Shown here one piece after another: positions 15,131 through 22,255 of a stretch of DNA of 35,297 nt. The number at the start of each line of letters is the position of its first letter. The stretch's first letter is position 1. The position numbers and the translations under genes are program-made. Under the pieces are notes generated by a model that worked only from the letters and a program-made list of their open reading frames with translations, was not told the origin of the DNA and searched no databases. This DNA comes from JAVEDQ01 sp035468175 (GTDB taxonomy: Bacteria; Actinomycetota; Actinomycetes; Frankiales; Frankiaceae): the NCBI GenBank assembly GCA_035468175.1, contig DATITC010000180.1, forward strand, positions 1 through 35,297, written 5' to 3'.

Positions 15131-15604
15131 TCAACGACGCCGGAGCGCCGCCGGGCGAGACGGCGGTGCGAGCAGCAGCCCCGAGCTGCGGACGGCGACG
15201 AGCCGCCAGCGGAATTGCGGAGCGTCCGCGTCGGCCGGCCACGGCGAGCCCCGTCGTCGGAACGCCCGCAGCCAGTCCCCGACGGTGCTGACCGGAAGCC
15301 CCAGCCCGGCGGCGATGCGACGGGCTCCCCGGCCCCGTCTGGACGCGGCGAGCGCGGTGCCGATCACGTCGACCGAGTCGAACCGTCGGCACAGGCACAG
15401 GTCGGGCAGGAGGACGTGGGTCCGACCGCAGGCGGCGCAGCGGCCACGACGAGGCCGGAGCCGAAGTCGCCGGTCGCCCGAGCGGACGAGCCGGGGTCGG
15501 GCCCACCCCCACCGCCGCAGGTGACCGGAGCCGCAGGAACACGCAACCTCTCCCGCGTCGAGCGCACGGGTCGCGTCGGACAAGGAACCGGGCAGAACAC
15601 GCAC
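15131..15604 (-). CDS. Zinc-ribbon plus helix-turn-helix protein (DUF6431-like)
   Basis: 157 aa, GTG start at 15604 with GAGG upstream. The N-terminal half has paired cysteines (CSCGSGHLRRWGW ... RRGRCAACGRTHVLLPDLC) forming a zinc-ribbon-like module. The middle (GARRIAAGLGLPVSTVGDWLRAF) is a helix-turn-helix of the transposase type. This order matches what I recall of a family of actinobacterial DUF6431 proteins thought to derive from insertion-sequence helix-turn-helix modules. No DDE catalytic domain, terminal inverted repeats or target duplication were seen, so it is not an intact insertion sequence. It lies 87 bp upstream of the ketosynthase start on the same strand. Function is unknown; DNA binding is inferred from the motif. 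Confidence 0.62.
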   Translation of the reverse strand: MRVLPGSLSDATRALDAGEVACSCGSGHLRRWGWARPRLVRSGDRRLRLRPRRGRCAACGRTHVLLPDLCLCRRFDSVDVIGTALAASRRGRGARRIAAGLGLPVSTVGDWLRAFRRRGSPWPADADAPQFRWRLVAVRSSGLLLAPPSRPAALRRR

Positions 15605-15837
15605 TCGCTGGCCTCACAGGCGTCGGGCGCCGCGGGGCCGACGGCGCAGATGCGGACGAAGTTCCTGTCGGCCGGTCACCGTGGCCCGCCAGATGCCGAC
15701 AGACTCAAGAGGTCGACAAATCGTGCCGACATTCCATAGCACAGAGCTCTGGTGCGGGGTACAGCCTTCCACCGGATCTCGGCCCAGCTGTGCGCCGGTG
15801 CCCCACTCACCGTCGCGACCCGCACGAGAGGACACTT

Positions 15838-18417
15838 GTGACTCTCGGCGTTCCGGCTCCGACGACGGTGCCCCGGCAGGTCCGGGACAGCGACGGCGAC
15901 GCCCAGCGGGCACGGCCTGCGGCTTCTGCGGCTTCTGCGGCTGCTGCGGCTGCTGCAGCGACCTCGGTGGCCGGAGTCACAGCTGCCTGGGCGGCCGGCG
16001 AAGTGCTGCGGGACCTCGTGCACGACGTCGTGGGCGAGCATGGCTGGTTGGCGACCTGGGTCGCCGGGCCGGACGGGCTTCGGTCGGTCTCCCCCTCCGC
16101 TGCCGGCCTGCTCGGGCTCGTCGAGCATGCTCCGCAGCTGCTGTCGGCCACGGCCGCACTGCTCGCACCCGTGCTGGTCGTTCCGGCGGCCGGGGTGCCG
16201 TGGGACGCCTACGAGGCCGAGACGGACGCCGCGGGCGCGGACGGCGTGCCGCGCCGGGTCCGCATCAGCGCCCGGAACGTGCCGAACCATCCGGGCTGGA
16301 CGGCCGGGACGCTCGAGCCCGCCGACGCCTCGGCCCGTGCCGTGACGGACGTCGAAGACCGGTATCACCAGCTGCTCGAGCTCAGCCCGGACGGGCTGAT
16401 CGTCCACGACGCGGGGGTGATCGTTTACGCGAACCCTGCGGTGATCGCCTTCGCCCGAGCTTCCGGGCTCTCCGATCTGATCGGTAAGCCCATCCTCAGC
16501 TTCGTCGCCCCCGAGTCCCAGCCCGAGCTGCTGCGACGCCTGGCCGGTCTCACCGGGCCGGGCTCGGTGTCGGCACCCTCGGAAGCGATCCTGCTCCGGA
16601 TGGACGGCACCACCATGGTGATGGAGGCGACGTCGGTCCGCACCGCCTGGAATGGGAAGCCGGCCTTCCAAGTGATCATGCGCGACCTCACGGAGCGCCG
16701 GGCCGCCGAAGCAGCGACCCGGGCGAAAGCGAGCCTGATCGAGCAGGTCTCCGACGCGATCGTCGCGGTCGACGACGCCGGGATCATCACGACCTGGAAC
16801 CCGGCCGCATCCCGCACCTTCGGCTGGACCGCCGAGGAGGCGGTCGGCCACCCGATCGCCAGTGTCGTCGGCGCCGAGTGCGCCGGCGCCCTCGGGGCAG
16901 CGGCCGGGGGAGCTCGACTGGAGACCCGGTTCGCCCGGTCCACCGGCGACGAGATCGACGTCGAGCTCGCCGTTGATCGGCTCGGGGCGACGGACGGTGC
17001 CACGGCCGGGCTTGTCATGATCTGCAGCGACATCACCGAACGCCGGCATCAGGAGACGGAGCGGAAGGTGGCGCAAGCCCGCCTGCTGCACCAGTCCCGG
17101 CACGACGTCCTCACCGGCCTGGCGAACAGGGCCATGGTCATCGAACACCTGGACGCGCTGCTGGCCCGGGTGGCGGAGGGCGCTCTAGGCGCCGGCCAGG
17201 TGGCGGTCCTGTTCCTCGACCTGGACCGGTTCAAGCTGGTCAACGACTCGCTGGGGCACGCCGGTGGCGACGAGGTCCTGCGGATCGTCGGCCGCCGGCT
17301 CGCCTCGGCGGTGCGCGGTTCCGATCTGGTGGGACGCCTGGCCGGGGACGAGTTCGTCGTCCTTGTCGCCGACCTGCCCGGCTCGAGCGACCGGCTGAGC
17401 GGCACCGATACGTCCCGCGACCTCGATCAACTGGTGAACCGGCTTTTCGGCACGCTCGCCGAGCCGCTGTCGGTGAATGGCCGTCGTCTGACCGTCACGG
17501 CGAGCATCGGCATCGCCGTGCTCGACCCGAACGAGGTGGCCGGCGCCGAGGACCTGCTGCGCGACGCCGACGTGGCCATGTACACCGCGAAGCAGAGCGG
17601 CAGATCACGGGCGGTCACGTTCAACGCCCAGCTCCGCTCGCAGACGCTGTACAGCCTCGAGCTCGAGGAGGACCTCCGCCGGGCCGTCCAGAACCATGAC
17701 ATCTCCGTCGCCTACCAACCCCTGGTCGACCTCGCCTCCGGTGCCGTCACATCGACCGAAGCGCTCGCCCGCTGGCAGCACCCGACGCGCGGCTCGATGT
17801 CCCCGGCCCTGTTCATCCCGGTAGCCGAGGAAGCCGGGATGATCGGCCACCTCGGCACGGCGGTGCTGCGCGACGCGTGCGCCAGTACCGCGAGGTGGCG
17901 CGGCGCCGGGTTTCCGCGGCTGCGGGTGGCGGTCAACCTGTCCGGCCGTCAGCTCGCGGACGCGAACCTCGTCCCGGACGTGGTGGCCACGCTGGCCCAG
18001 GTCGGCCTGCCCGCCTCCGCACTGTCCCTCGAGATCACCGAGAGCGTCCTGATGACCGACCCCGAGGCGGCCGCCCGCACGCTGAAGGCGCTGGCGGAGG
18101 TGGGGGTGGGCCTGTCGGTCGACGACTTCGGCACCGGCTACTCGTCGCTGTCCTACCTGCGGCAGTTCCCGGTCGACACGATCAAGATCGACCGCTCGTT
18201 CGTCACCGACATCACCCACGACCTGGCCGACCTGGCGATCGTCGACAGCGTCATCGGCCTGGCACATCGGCTGAACCTCCGGACGGTCGCGGAAGGTGCG
18301 GAGACCAAGGAGCAGGTGGACGTCCTGCAGGAACTCGGCTGCCACCAGATCCAGGGTTACTACTTCTCCCGGCCGCTGCCCCCGGAGGGTGTCCCGGGCT
18401 TCATCCGGTCCCGCTGA
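15838..18417 (+). CDS. PAS-PAS-GGDEF(AGDEF)-EAL cyclic-di-GMP protein
   Basis: 859 aa, apparently soluble. The GTG at 15838 has GAGAGGA seven nt upstream; an in-frame ATG at 15790 would add 16 residues but lacks such a site. An Ala-rich N-terminus (encoded by imperfect GCGGCTTCT/GCGGCTGCT repeats at about 15918-15960) precedes an uncharacterised segment. Two PAS domains follow at about 172-290 and 298-400, each ending in a D-x-TERR-like linker. The cyclase motif at 502-506 is AGDEF rather than GGDEF, with an RGSD I-site before it; AGDEF occurs in some active cyclases, so loss of activity should not be assumed. EAL is at 641-643 with the remaining metal and catalytic residues (NLS, EITES, DDFGTGYSS, KID, AEGAE). 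It is the third GGDEF-EAL protein in the window and the only one without a membrane domain. Confidence 0.92.
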   Translation: MTLGVPAPTTVPRQVRDSDGDAQRARPAASAASAAAAAAAATSVAGVTAAWAAGEVLRDLVHDVVGEHGWLATWVAGPDGLRSVSPSAAGLLGLVEHAPQLLSATAALLAPVLVVPAAGVPWDAYEAETDAAGADGVPRRVRISARNVPNHPGWTAGTLEPADASARAVTDVEDRYHQLLELSPDGLIVHDAGVIVYANPAVIAFARASGLSDLIGKPILSFVAPESQPELLRRLAGLTGPGSVSAPSEAILLRMDGTTMVMEATSVRTAWNGKPAFQVIMRDLTERRAAEAATRAKASLIEQVSDAIVAVDDAGIITTWNPAASRTFGWTAEEAVGHPIASVVGAECAGALGAAAGGARLETRFARSTGDEIDVELAVDRLGATDGATAGLVMICSDITERRHQETERKVAQARLLHQSRHDVLTGLANRAMVIEHLDALLARVAEGALGAGQVAVLFLDLDRFKLVNDSLGHAGGDEVLRIVGRRLASAVRGSDLVGRLAGDEFVVLVADLPGSSDRLSGTDTSRDLDQLVNRLFGTLAEPLSVNGRRLTVTASIGIAVLDPNEVAGAEDLLRDADVAMYTAKQSGRSRAVTFNAQLRSQTLYSLELEEDLRRAVQNHDISVAYQPLVDLASGAVTSTEALARWQHPTRGSMSPALFIPVAEEAGMIGHLGTAVLRDACASTARWRGAGFPRLRVAVNLSGRQLADANLVPDVVATLAQVGLPASALSLEITESVLMTDPEAAARTLKALAEVGVGLSVDDFGTGYSSLSYLRQFPVDTIKIDRSFVTDITHDLADLAIVDSVIGLAHRLNLRTVAEGAETKEQVDVLQELGCHQIQGYYFSRPLPPEGVPGFIRSR

Positions 18418-18445
18418 GACGGTCCGTGCCAGGCGGATCGCGGCG

Positions 18446-18643
18446 TGGATCTGCCGTGGGCGTCGAAGCGGGGGGAAACCGCCTCCGCAACCCCCGGAAA
18501 ATCGCAGTTCCGCCCGCACCGTCGATCGTCTCGCCATCCGACCGCGCGTCCGCACCACATGGATCTGCGGTGGGCGCCGAAGCGGGGTGAAACCGCCCCC
18601 GCAAGCCCCGGAAAACCGCAGTTCCGCGCGCACCGTCGATCGT
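18446..18643. repeat. Pair of 84-bp structured direct repeats
   Basis: Copy 1 is 18446-18529 and copy 2 is 18560-18643. They are equal in length, start 114 bp apart, and differ at only 7 of 84 positions by eye. Each begins with TGGATCTGC and ends with CACCGTCGATCGT. Copy 2 can fold with an outer stem GGATCTGCGGT/ACCGCAGTTCC and an inner GCGGGG/CCCCGC hairpin. Copy 1 keeps most of this pairing, with one G-U and one extra mismatch. They fill the 253-bp gap between the PAS-GGDEF-EAL gene and the CoA-transferase, in which I see no gene. This looks like a small non-coding palindromic element present in tandem. Its type is unknown. Confidence 0.75.
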
Positions 18644-18670
18644 TGCGTCCGTCAAAGCGACGATGGGACC

Positions 18671-19975
18671 GTGCATCCCGTGACCGTGCATCCCGTCGTC
18701 CGCACCGGGCCGGCCGTCACGCTGCCGGCGCCCTTCGACGTCACCAGCTTCGCCACCGACGCGGTTGTCGCCTGCGCCGAGGCGGCCGCAATGCTGGCGG
18801 ACGCCCGGGGGCTGTCGCTGGCGCAGATCGGCGTGGACACCCGCGCCGTCGCAGCCGCCTTCAGCAGCGAACGGCACCTGCGCATCGACGGTTCCGGCCC
18901 CGCCGCATGGGCGGAGCTGTCCGGCTTCTTCGCCACGGCCGACGGCTGGGTCCGGCTGCACGGGAACTATCCGCAGCACGCCGCGGCCGTCCGTGCCGCG
19001 CTCGGCCTTCCCGACGATGCCGGTCGAGCGGCCGTGACCGACGCCGCGGGCCAGCTCGCCGCGGTCGACGTCGAAACGGCGGTCGTCGGTGCCGGCGGCG
19101 CGGCTGCGGCCTACCGGAGCGAGCAGACGTGGCGCGCGTCCGAACAGGGTCGCGCGAGCGGTCGCTTCGCCGAGTTCCCCTCCGACGACGGCCCGCACCC
19201 GCTCCCGCCCGCCACCTCGCTGCCGGCCGAGGGCCTTCGGGTACTGGACCTCACCCGCGTGATCGCCGGGCCCCTGGCCGGCCGCACCCTCGCCCTCTGG
19301 GGCGCCGACGTACTCCGGATCGACGCACCCGACCGGCCCGAGCTCCACGCGCAGCACGTCGACTTCGACGCCGGGAAGCGCAGCGCACTGTTGGATCTCC
19401 GCACAGCCGGCGGGGCGGAGCACTTCCGGACACTCGCTGCGGAGGCCGATGTCCTTCTGCTTGGCTACCGACCAGGAGCTCTGGACCGGCTCGGCGTCGG
19501 CGGCACCGCGCTGCTGGACGCACATCCGCACCTGGTGGTGGTCGAGCTGTCGGCCTGGGGCTGGGACGGGCCGTGGTCGCAGCGCCGCGGCTTCGACAGC
19601 CTGGTGCAGGCCGCCTGCGGCATCGCGCACCGGTGTGCCGATGCGTCGGGGAGACCAGGAGCGCTACCGGCCCAGGCGCTCGACCACACCACCGGCTACC
19701 GCGCCGCCGCCGCGGTACTCGACGCGGTGCGGCGCCGTCCTGACGAAGGCGGTCGCCTGCTCCGCCTGTCGCTGCTCGGCGCCGGAGAGACGCTGCTCGC
19801 TCTGCGCGAGCCGGCCGGAACCACCGGCGATGTCGAAGCCGTCGACCCGGCACCGCATCTCGCGACGAGCGGGCCGCTGCGGTACGCGCGGCCACCGTTC
19901 ACCCTCGACGGCATTCCGATGGACCACCCGTTTCCGGCGCGCCGCTACGGTGCGGACGAACCCGCCTGGCTGTGA
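18671..19975 (+). CDS. Class III CoA-transferase (CaiB/BaiF family)
   Basis: 434 aa from the GTG at 18671; in-frame GTGs at 18680 and 18686 are also possible and none has a clear ribosome site. The family moves CoA between carboxylic acids through an Asp-linked anhydride. The diagnostic block RVLDLTRVIAGPLAGRTLA followed by LALWGADVLRIDAP begins at about residue 190. Later come FDAGKRSALLDL, DVLLLGYRPGALDRLG and VVVELSAWG, as in formyl-CoA and carnitine-type transferases. The ~185 residues before this block are unlike the canonical N-terminus, so this is a variant architecture rather than a simple single-domain enzyme. The gene ends in a 14-bp tandem repeat array and faces the pirin gene. The substrate is unknown. 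Confidence 0.85.
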   Translation: MHPVTVHPVVRTGPAVTLPAPFDVTSFATDAVVACAEAAAMLADARGLSLAQIGVDTRAVAAAFSSERHLRIDGSGPAAWAELSGFFATADGWVRLHGNYPQHAAAVRAALGLPDDAGRAAVTDAAGQLAAVDVETAVVGAGGAAAAYRSEQTWRASEQGRASGRFAEFPSDDGPHPLPPATSLPAEGLRVLDLTRVIAGPLAGRTLALWGADVLRIDAPDRPELHAQHVDFDAGKRSALLDLRTAGGAEHFRTLAAEADVLLLGYRPGALDRLGVGGTALLDAHPHLVVVELSAWGWDGPWSQRRGFDSLVQAACGIAHRCADASGRPGALPAQALDHTTGYRAAAAVLDAVRRRPDEGGRLLRLSLLGAGETLLALREPAGTTGDVEAVDPAPHLATSGPLRYARPPFTLDGIPMDHPFPARRYGADEPAWL

Positions 19976-20017
19976 CCGGCTGGCTGCGACCGGCTGGCTG
20001 GGACCGGTTGGCTGGGA
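19976..20017. repeat. 14-bp tandem repeat, three copies
   Basis: Units CCGGCTGGCTGCGA, CCGGCTGGCTGGGA and CCGGTTGGCTGGGA follow the stop codon of the CoA-transferase gene directly. A related 13-bp unit spans the last codons and stop itself. The array may have arisen by slippage and also supplies one arm of the stem-loop at 20004-20044. Confidence 0.7.
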
Positions 20018-20044
20018 CCGTCAGCCGTGGACCAGCCAGGCCGG
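20004..20044. terminator. Stem-loop between convergent CoA-transferase and pirin genes
   Basis: CCGG (20004-20007) and GGCTGG (20010-20015) pair with CCAGCC (20032-20037) and CCGG (20041-20044), with a small internal loop. It lies at the 3' ends of two convergent genes and includes the pirin stop codon in its loop, which fits a bidirectional terminator. No T-tract is present. Confidence 0.45.
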
Positions 20045-20962
20045 TGCCTCGACCGGGATGCGCGGCAACGGGGACGCGACCCGGCCGAAGCGGTCGGTAC
20101 CGGCGTCCCAGTCCTTGTAGGCGATGGCGATCTCCTCGCGGCTGCGGCCGACGAAGTTCCACCACATGACGATCGGCGACTCGAACGGCTCCCCGCCCAG
20201 CAGCATCGCCCGGGTCGACTCGTCCGCGGTGACCGCCAGCTCGTCCCGGCCCTCGCCCAGGTAGGCCAGCGTGCCCGGGCCGACGGCCTTCCCGTCGACG
20301 AGAACCGAACCCTGCAGCACCACGAGCGCGTACTCGAAGTCGGGCCGTAGCGGCAGGGTTGTCGTGCCGCCATGCAGCGCCAGCTCGAGGCCGACCAGCG
20401 GGGTGTCGGCTCGCGCCGGGCTGGTCGAGCCGGCGAACTCCCCGATCAGCACGGTCGCGACCGCACGGTCGAGGTCGACCTGCGGCAAGTCGCGGTGGTG
20501 CTCGAAGTCATTCCCGCCGTGCCGGGTCGCCTCCGGCAGGGCGACCCACAGCTGGATGCCGTGCAGTTGCCCCACGTAGGTCCCCGAAGTCTGTTCGGCG
20601 TGGGCGATGCCGGCGCCCGAGGTCATCAGGTTCAGCTGGCCGGGTGCGATCAGCTGCTCCGAGCCGAGGCTGTCCCGGTGCAGGATCTTCCCGTCCAGCA
20701 GCCAGGTCACGGTCTGCAACCCGATGTGCGGGTGCGGGCCGATGTCGAGACCTTCGTTCTCGGTGGCGGCGGCAGGTCCCATGTGGTCGGCGAAGCACCA
20801 CGCACCGACGGTCCGCCGGGTCCGGCGCGGCAGCGCCCGCCGCACCGTCATCCGGCCGACGGTGGCCGTCCGCGATTCGCTGAGCTCGAGCGTCGGGTGC
20901 GGCTCCGGCACGTCCGGAGTCGGGGCGTCGGAGGTGTCCGCGGTGGTCACCGGCCCGCTCAT
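20021..20962 (-). CDS. Pirin family protein
   Basis: 313 aa, bicupin. The N-terminal cupin carries the metal-binding set: HPHIGLQTVTW (two His), a later His in KILHRDSLG, and GAGIAHAEQ with His and Glu. Pirins bind Fe and several act as quercetinase-like dioxygenases or redox sensors. The ATG at 20962 is set by a GGGAG eight nt upstream; the frame extends further but without conserved sequence. The first ~35 residues are Thr/Pro/Glu-rich. The gene begins 25 bp after the stop of a VOC-family gene on the same strand, so the two probably share a transcript. Substrate and physiological role are not inferable. Confidence 0.93.
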   Translation of the reverse strand: MSGPVTTADTSDAPTPDVPEPHPTLELSESRTATVGRMTVRRALPRRTRRTVGAWCFADHMGPAAATENEGLDIGPHPHIGLQTVTWLLDGKILHRDSLGSEQLIAPGQLNLMTSGAGIAHAEQTSGTYVGQLHGIQLWVALPEATRHGGNDFEHHRDLPQVDLDRAVATVLIGEFAGSTSPARADTPLVGLELALHGGTTTLPLRPDFEYALVVLQGSVLVDGKAVGPGTLAYLGEGRDELAVTADESTRAMLLGGEPFESPIVMWWNFVGRSREEIAIAYKDWDAGTDRFGRVASPLPRIPVEAPAWLVHG

Positions 20963-20987
20963 GCTGCGTCTCCCGTTACCCTCCCGG

Positions 20988-21497
20988 CTACAGGACCTGG
21001 TTGCCGTACATCTCACCGAGCGGGTCAGCGATGAGCTCCAGCCGCGCGCCGTCCGGGTCGCGGAAGTAGACCGAGACCTCACTGTGCACGACGTGCTCCA
21101 CCTTGGCTGCCTCCAGCTTGCCGATCAGGTGCTTCCACCGCTCGAGTTCAACGCTGATCGCCACGTGGTGCAGCCCGCCGAGCACCTCGGCGTACGGGCC
21201 GACGTCGAGCCCGGGGAAGTCGAAGAAGGCGAGCAGGTTGCCGTTGCCGATATCGAAGAAAAAGTGCGACGAGCCGGGATAGTCGCGGTTGTCGATCAGC
21301 TCGGTGAGCGGGAACTCGAGGACGTCCTGGTAGAAGCGGACGGTTCGCTCCACGTCGCTGCTGATCAGCGCGGTGTGGTGCAGGCCTCGGGCCGACGACG
21401 AGGGACGCTCGCCGGCCGGCCGCAGGTGCGTAGCGCGGATCCGGTCCCGGGCGGCCTCGATCGCGGACAGGTCGCGCGGGGGCGCATCACTCGTCAT
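20988..21497 (-). CDS. VOC (glyoxalase/bleomycin resistance/dioxygenase) family protein
   Basis: 169 aa with paired beta-alpha-beta-beta-beta modules typical of the vicinal oxygen chelate fold. The first module starts at GLHHTALISSDVERTVRFYQ and the second at GLHHVAISVELERWKHLIG, ending in YFRDPDGARLELIADP. Metal-ligand candidates are the His after GLH in each module and the Glu in ARLELI. The ATG at 21497 has GAGGAG five nt upstream. It precedes the pirin gene by 25 bp, suggesting a two-gene transcript that may handle an aromatic or aldehyde compound. The specific reaction (dioxygenase, lyase or resistance) is undetermined. Confidence 0.9.
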   Translation of the reverse strand: MTSDAPPRDLSAIEAARDRIRATHLRPAGERPSSSARGLHHTALISSDVERTVRFYQDVLEFPLTELIDNRDYPGSSHFFFDIGNGNLLAFFDFPGLDVGPYAEVLGGLHHVAISVELERWKHLIGKLEAAKVEHVVHSEVSVYFRDPDGARLELIADPLGEMYGNQVL

Positions 21498-21619
21498 CTC
21501 ATCTCCTCGGCTCTGGAAGGTCCCATCTTCCTCTGTTGTCCACGCAACGGGAATCGGACGACCGAATGCTGCGCTGACCGCCCAGGGCGAGTGGCCCTGC
21601 CCAGGCCGAGGGTGGTCCG

Positions 21620-21844
21620 CTACTGCAGGTATCCCTCCACCTCGGCCTGCGGGCGCTGGCTCGCGCCCTTCGGGTCCTGACCGGCTTCCCGCCTGGCCTC
21701 CTGCTGACGGATCAGGTCCCATGCCTGGTCGATCTCCCGCTCGATCTCGGCGAGCCGGCCGGTGTTGTGCGGGGGTGGTGCGGACCGGAGCTGATGCTGC
21801 TCTTCGGTGAGCGAGGCGATCCGGGCGTGCTGGGCATCCGTCAT
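21620..21844 (-). CDS. DUF2630 family small protein
   Basis: 74 aa. It has the family pattern from end to end: an N-terminal helix with TEEQHQLR, a second helix IEREIDQAWDLIRQQEARRE, then AGQDP and the terminal VEGYLQ signature. The family is small, cytosolic, largely helical and restricted mainly to actinobacteria; its function is not established. The ATG at 21844 gives the expected length, although the ribosome site is weak. It sits alone between the VOC gene (122 bp away, same strand) and the divergent riboswitch-antiporter unit. Confidence 0.88.
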   Translation of the reverse strand: MTDAQHARIASLTEEQHQLRSAPPPHNTGRLAEIEREIDQAWDLIRQQEARREAGQDPKGASQRPQAEVEGYLQ

Positions 21845-22061
21845 GACCGTGATGCTGGCACGGACGGGCCGGTTGGACCACCGTCCGGCCCCGGCCGACC
21901 CCGGGTCCGACGCGGGCTCACTGCGGCGGCGTGAAGGGGGACGGGTACGCAGCCTGCTTCCACCCACAGCGACCACACGTCGCCCCCACGGCTGACGGCG
22001 GTGGTGGGAACCATCACCCACCCCGGGCGTTCCGACGGCATTTGCCCGGGTAAAGTGCCTG

Positions 22062-22172
22062 TTGTTGAAGGGGAGTAGCCCTCCCGCCGGGACGTCGACA
22101 TGCTGGAGCGCCTTCACCGGCGCTCCCGGCCCCCGGGCCCGCGACGCTGCGGGTGGGCAAGACCTTCGACCC
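22062..22172 (+). promoter_or_regulatory. yybP-ykoY (manganese) riboswitch candidate
   Basis: The family's conserved blocks appear in order: GGGGAGTAGC at 22070-22079, GTCGACATGC at 22094-22103 (compare GUUGACAUAC in characterised members), and GGGCAAGACC at 22155-22164. A closing P1 helix, TTGAAGG (22065-22071) with CCTTCGA (22163-22169), flanks them as expected, and the GGAGCGCC/GGCGCTCC hairpin (about 22105-22126) lies between. Established members bind Mn2+ and control Mn exporters and related membrane proteins. The next gene, 84 bp downstream, is a cation antiporter of the right type. The rest of the 411-bp gap (21845-22061) shows no gene. Confidence 0.85.
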
Positions 22173-22202
22173 GTCCGGTTCCGTTCCGTTGAACCGTGGG
22201 TC
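22168..22202 (+). terminator. Putative riboswitch expression-platform hairpin
   Basis: GACCC (22168-22172) and CGGTTC (22176-22181) pair with GGGTC (22198-22202) and GAACCG (22191-22196). Its 5' base pairs overlap the last two bases of the riboswitch P1 helix, so the two helices partly exclude each other. This would fit an ON switch in which Mn2+ stabilises P1 and disfavours this hairpin. No U-tract follows, so the mechanism is uncertain. Confidence 0.4.
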
Positions 22203-22255
22203 GAGGCGTCCCCTTTACGGCGCAGCGCCCCACGGGACGCGAAAGGTCGCTCCCC

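Noticed and set aside
15131..15604. Complete insertion sequence at the zinc-ribbon/HTH gene
   Set aside because: There is no DDE/DEDD catalytic domain, terminal inverted repeats or target duplication in the flanks.
18446..18643. The 84-bp repeats as a CRISPR or insertion-sequence end
   Set aside because: There are only two copies, far longer than CRISPR repeats, and there is no transposase gene between or beside them.
21841..22101. 86-codon minus-strand frame across the antiporter leader
   Set aside because: It runs through the conserved riboswitch core and has no ribosome site or protein similarity I can see.
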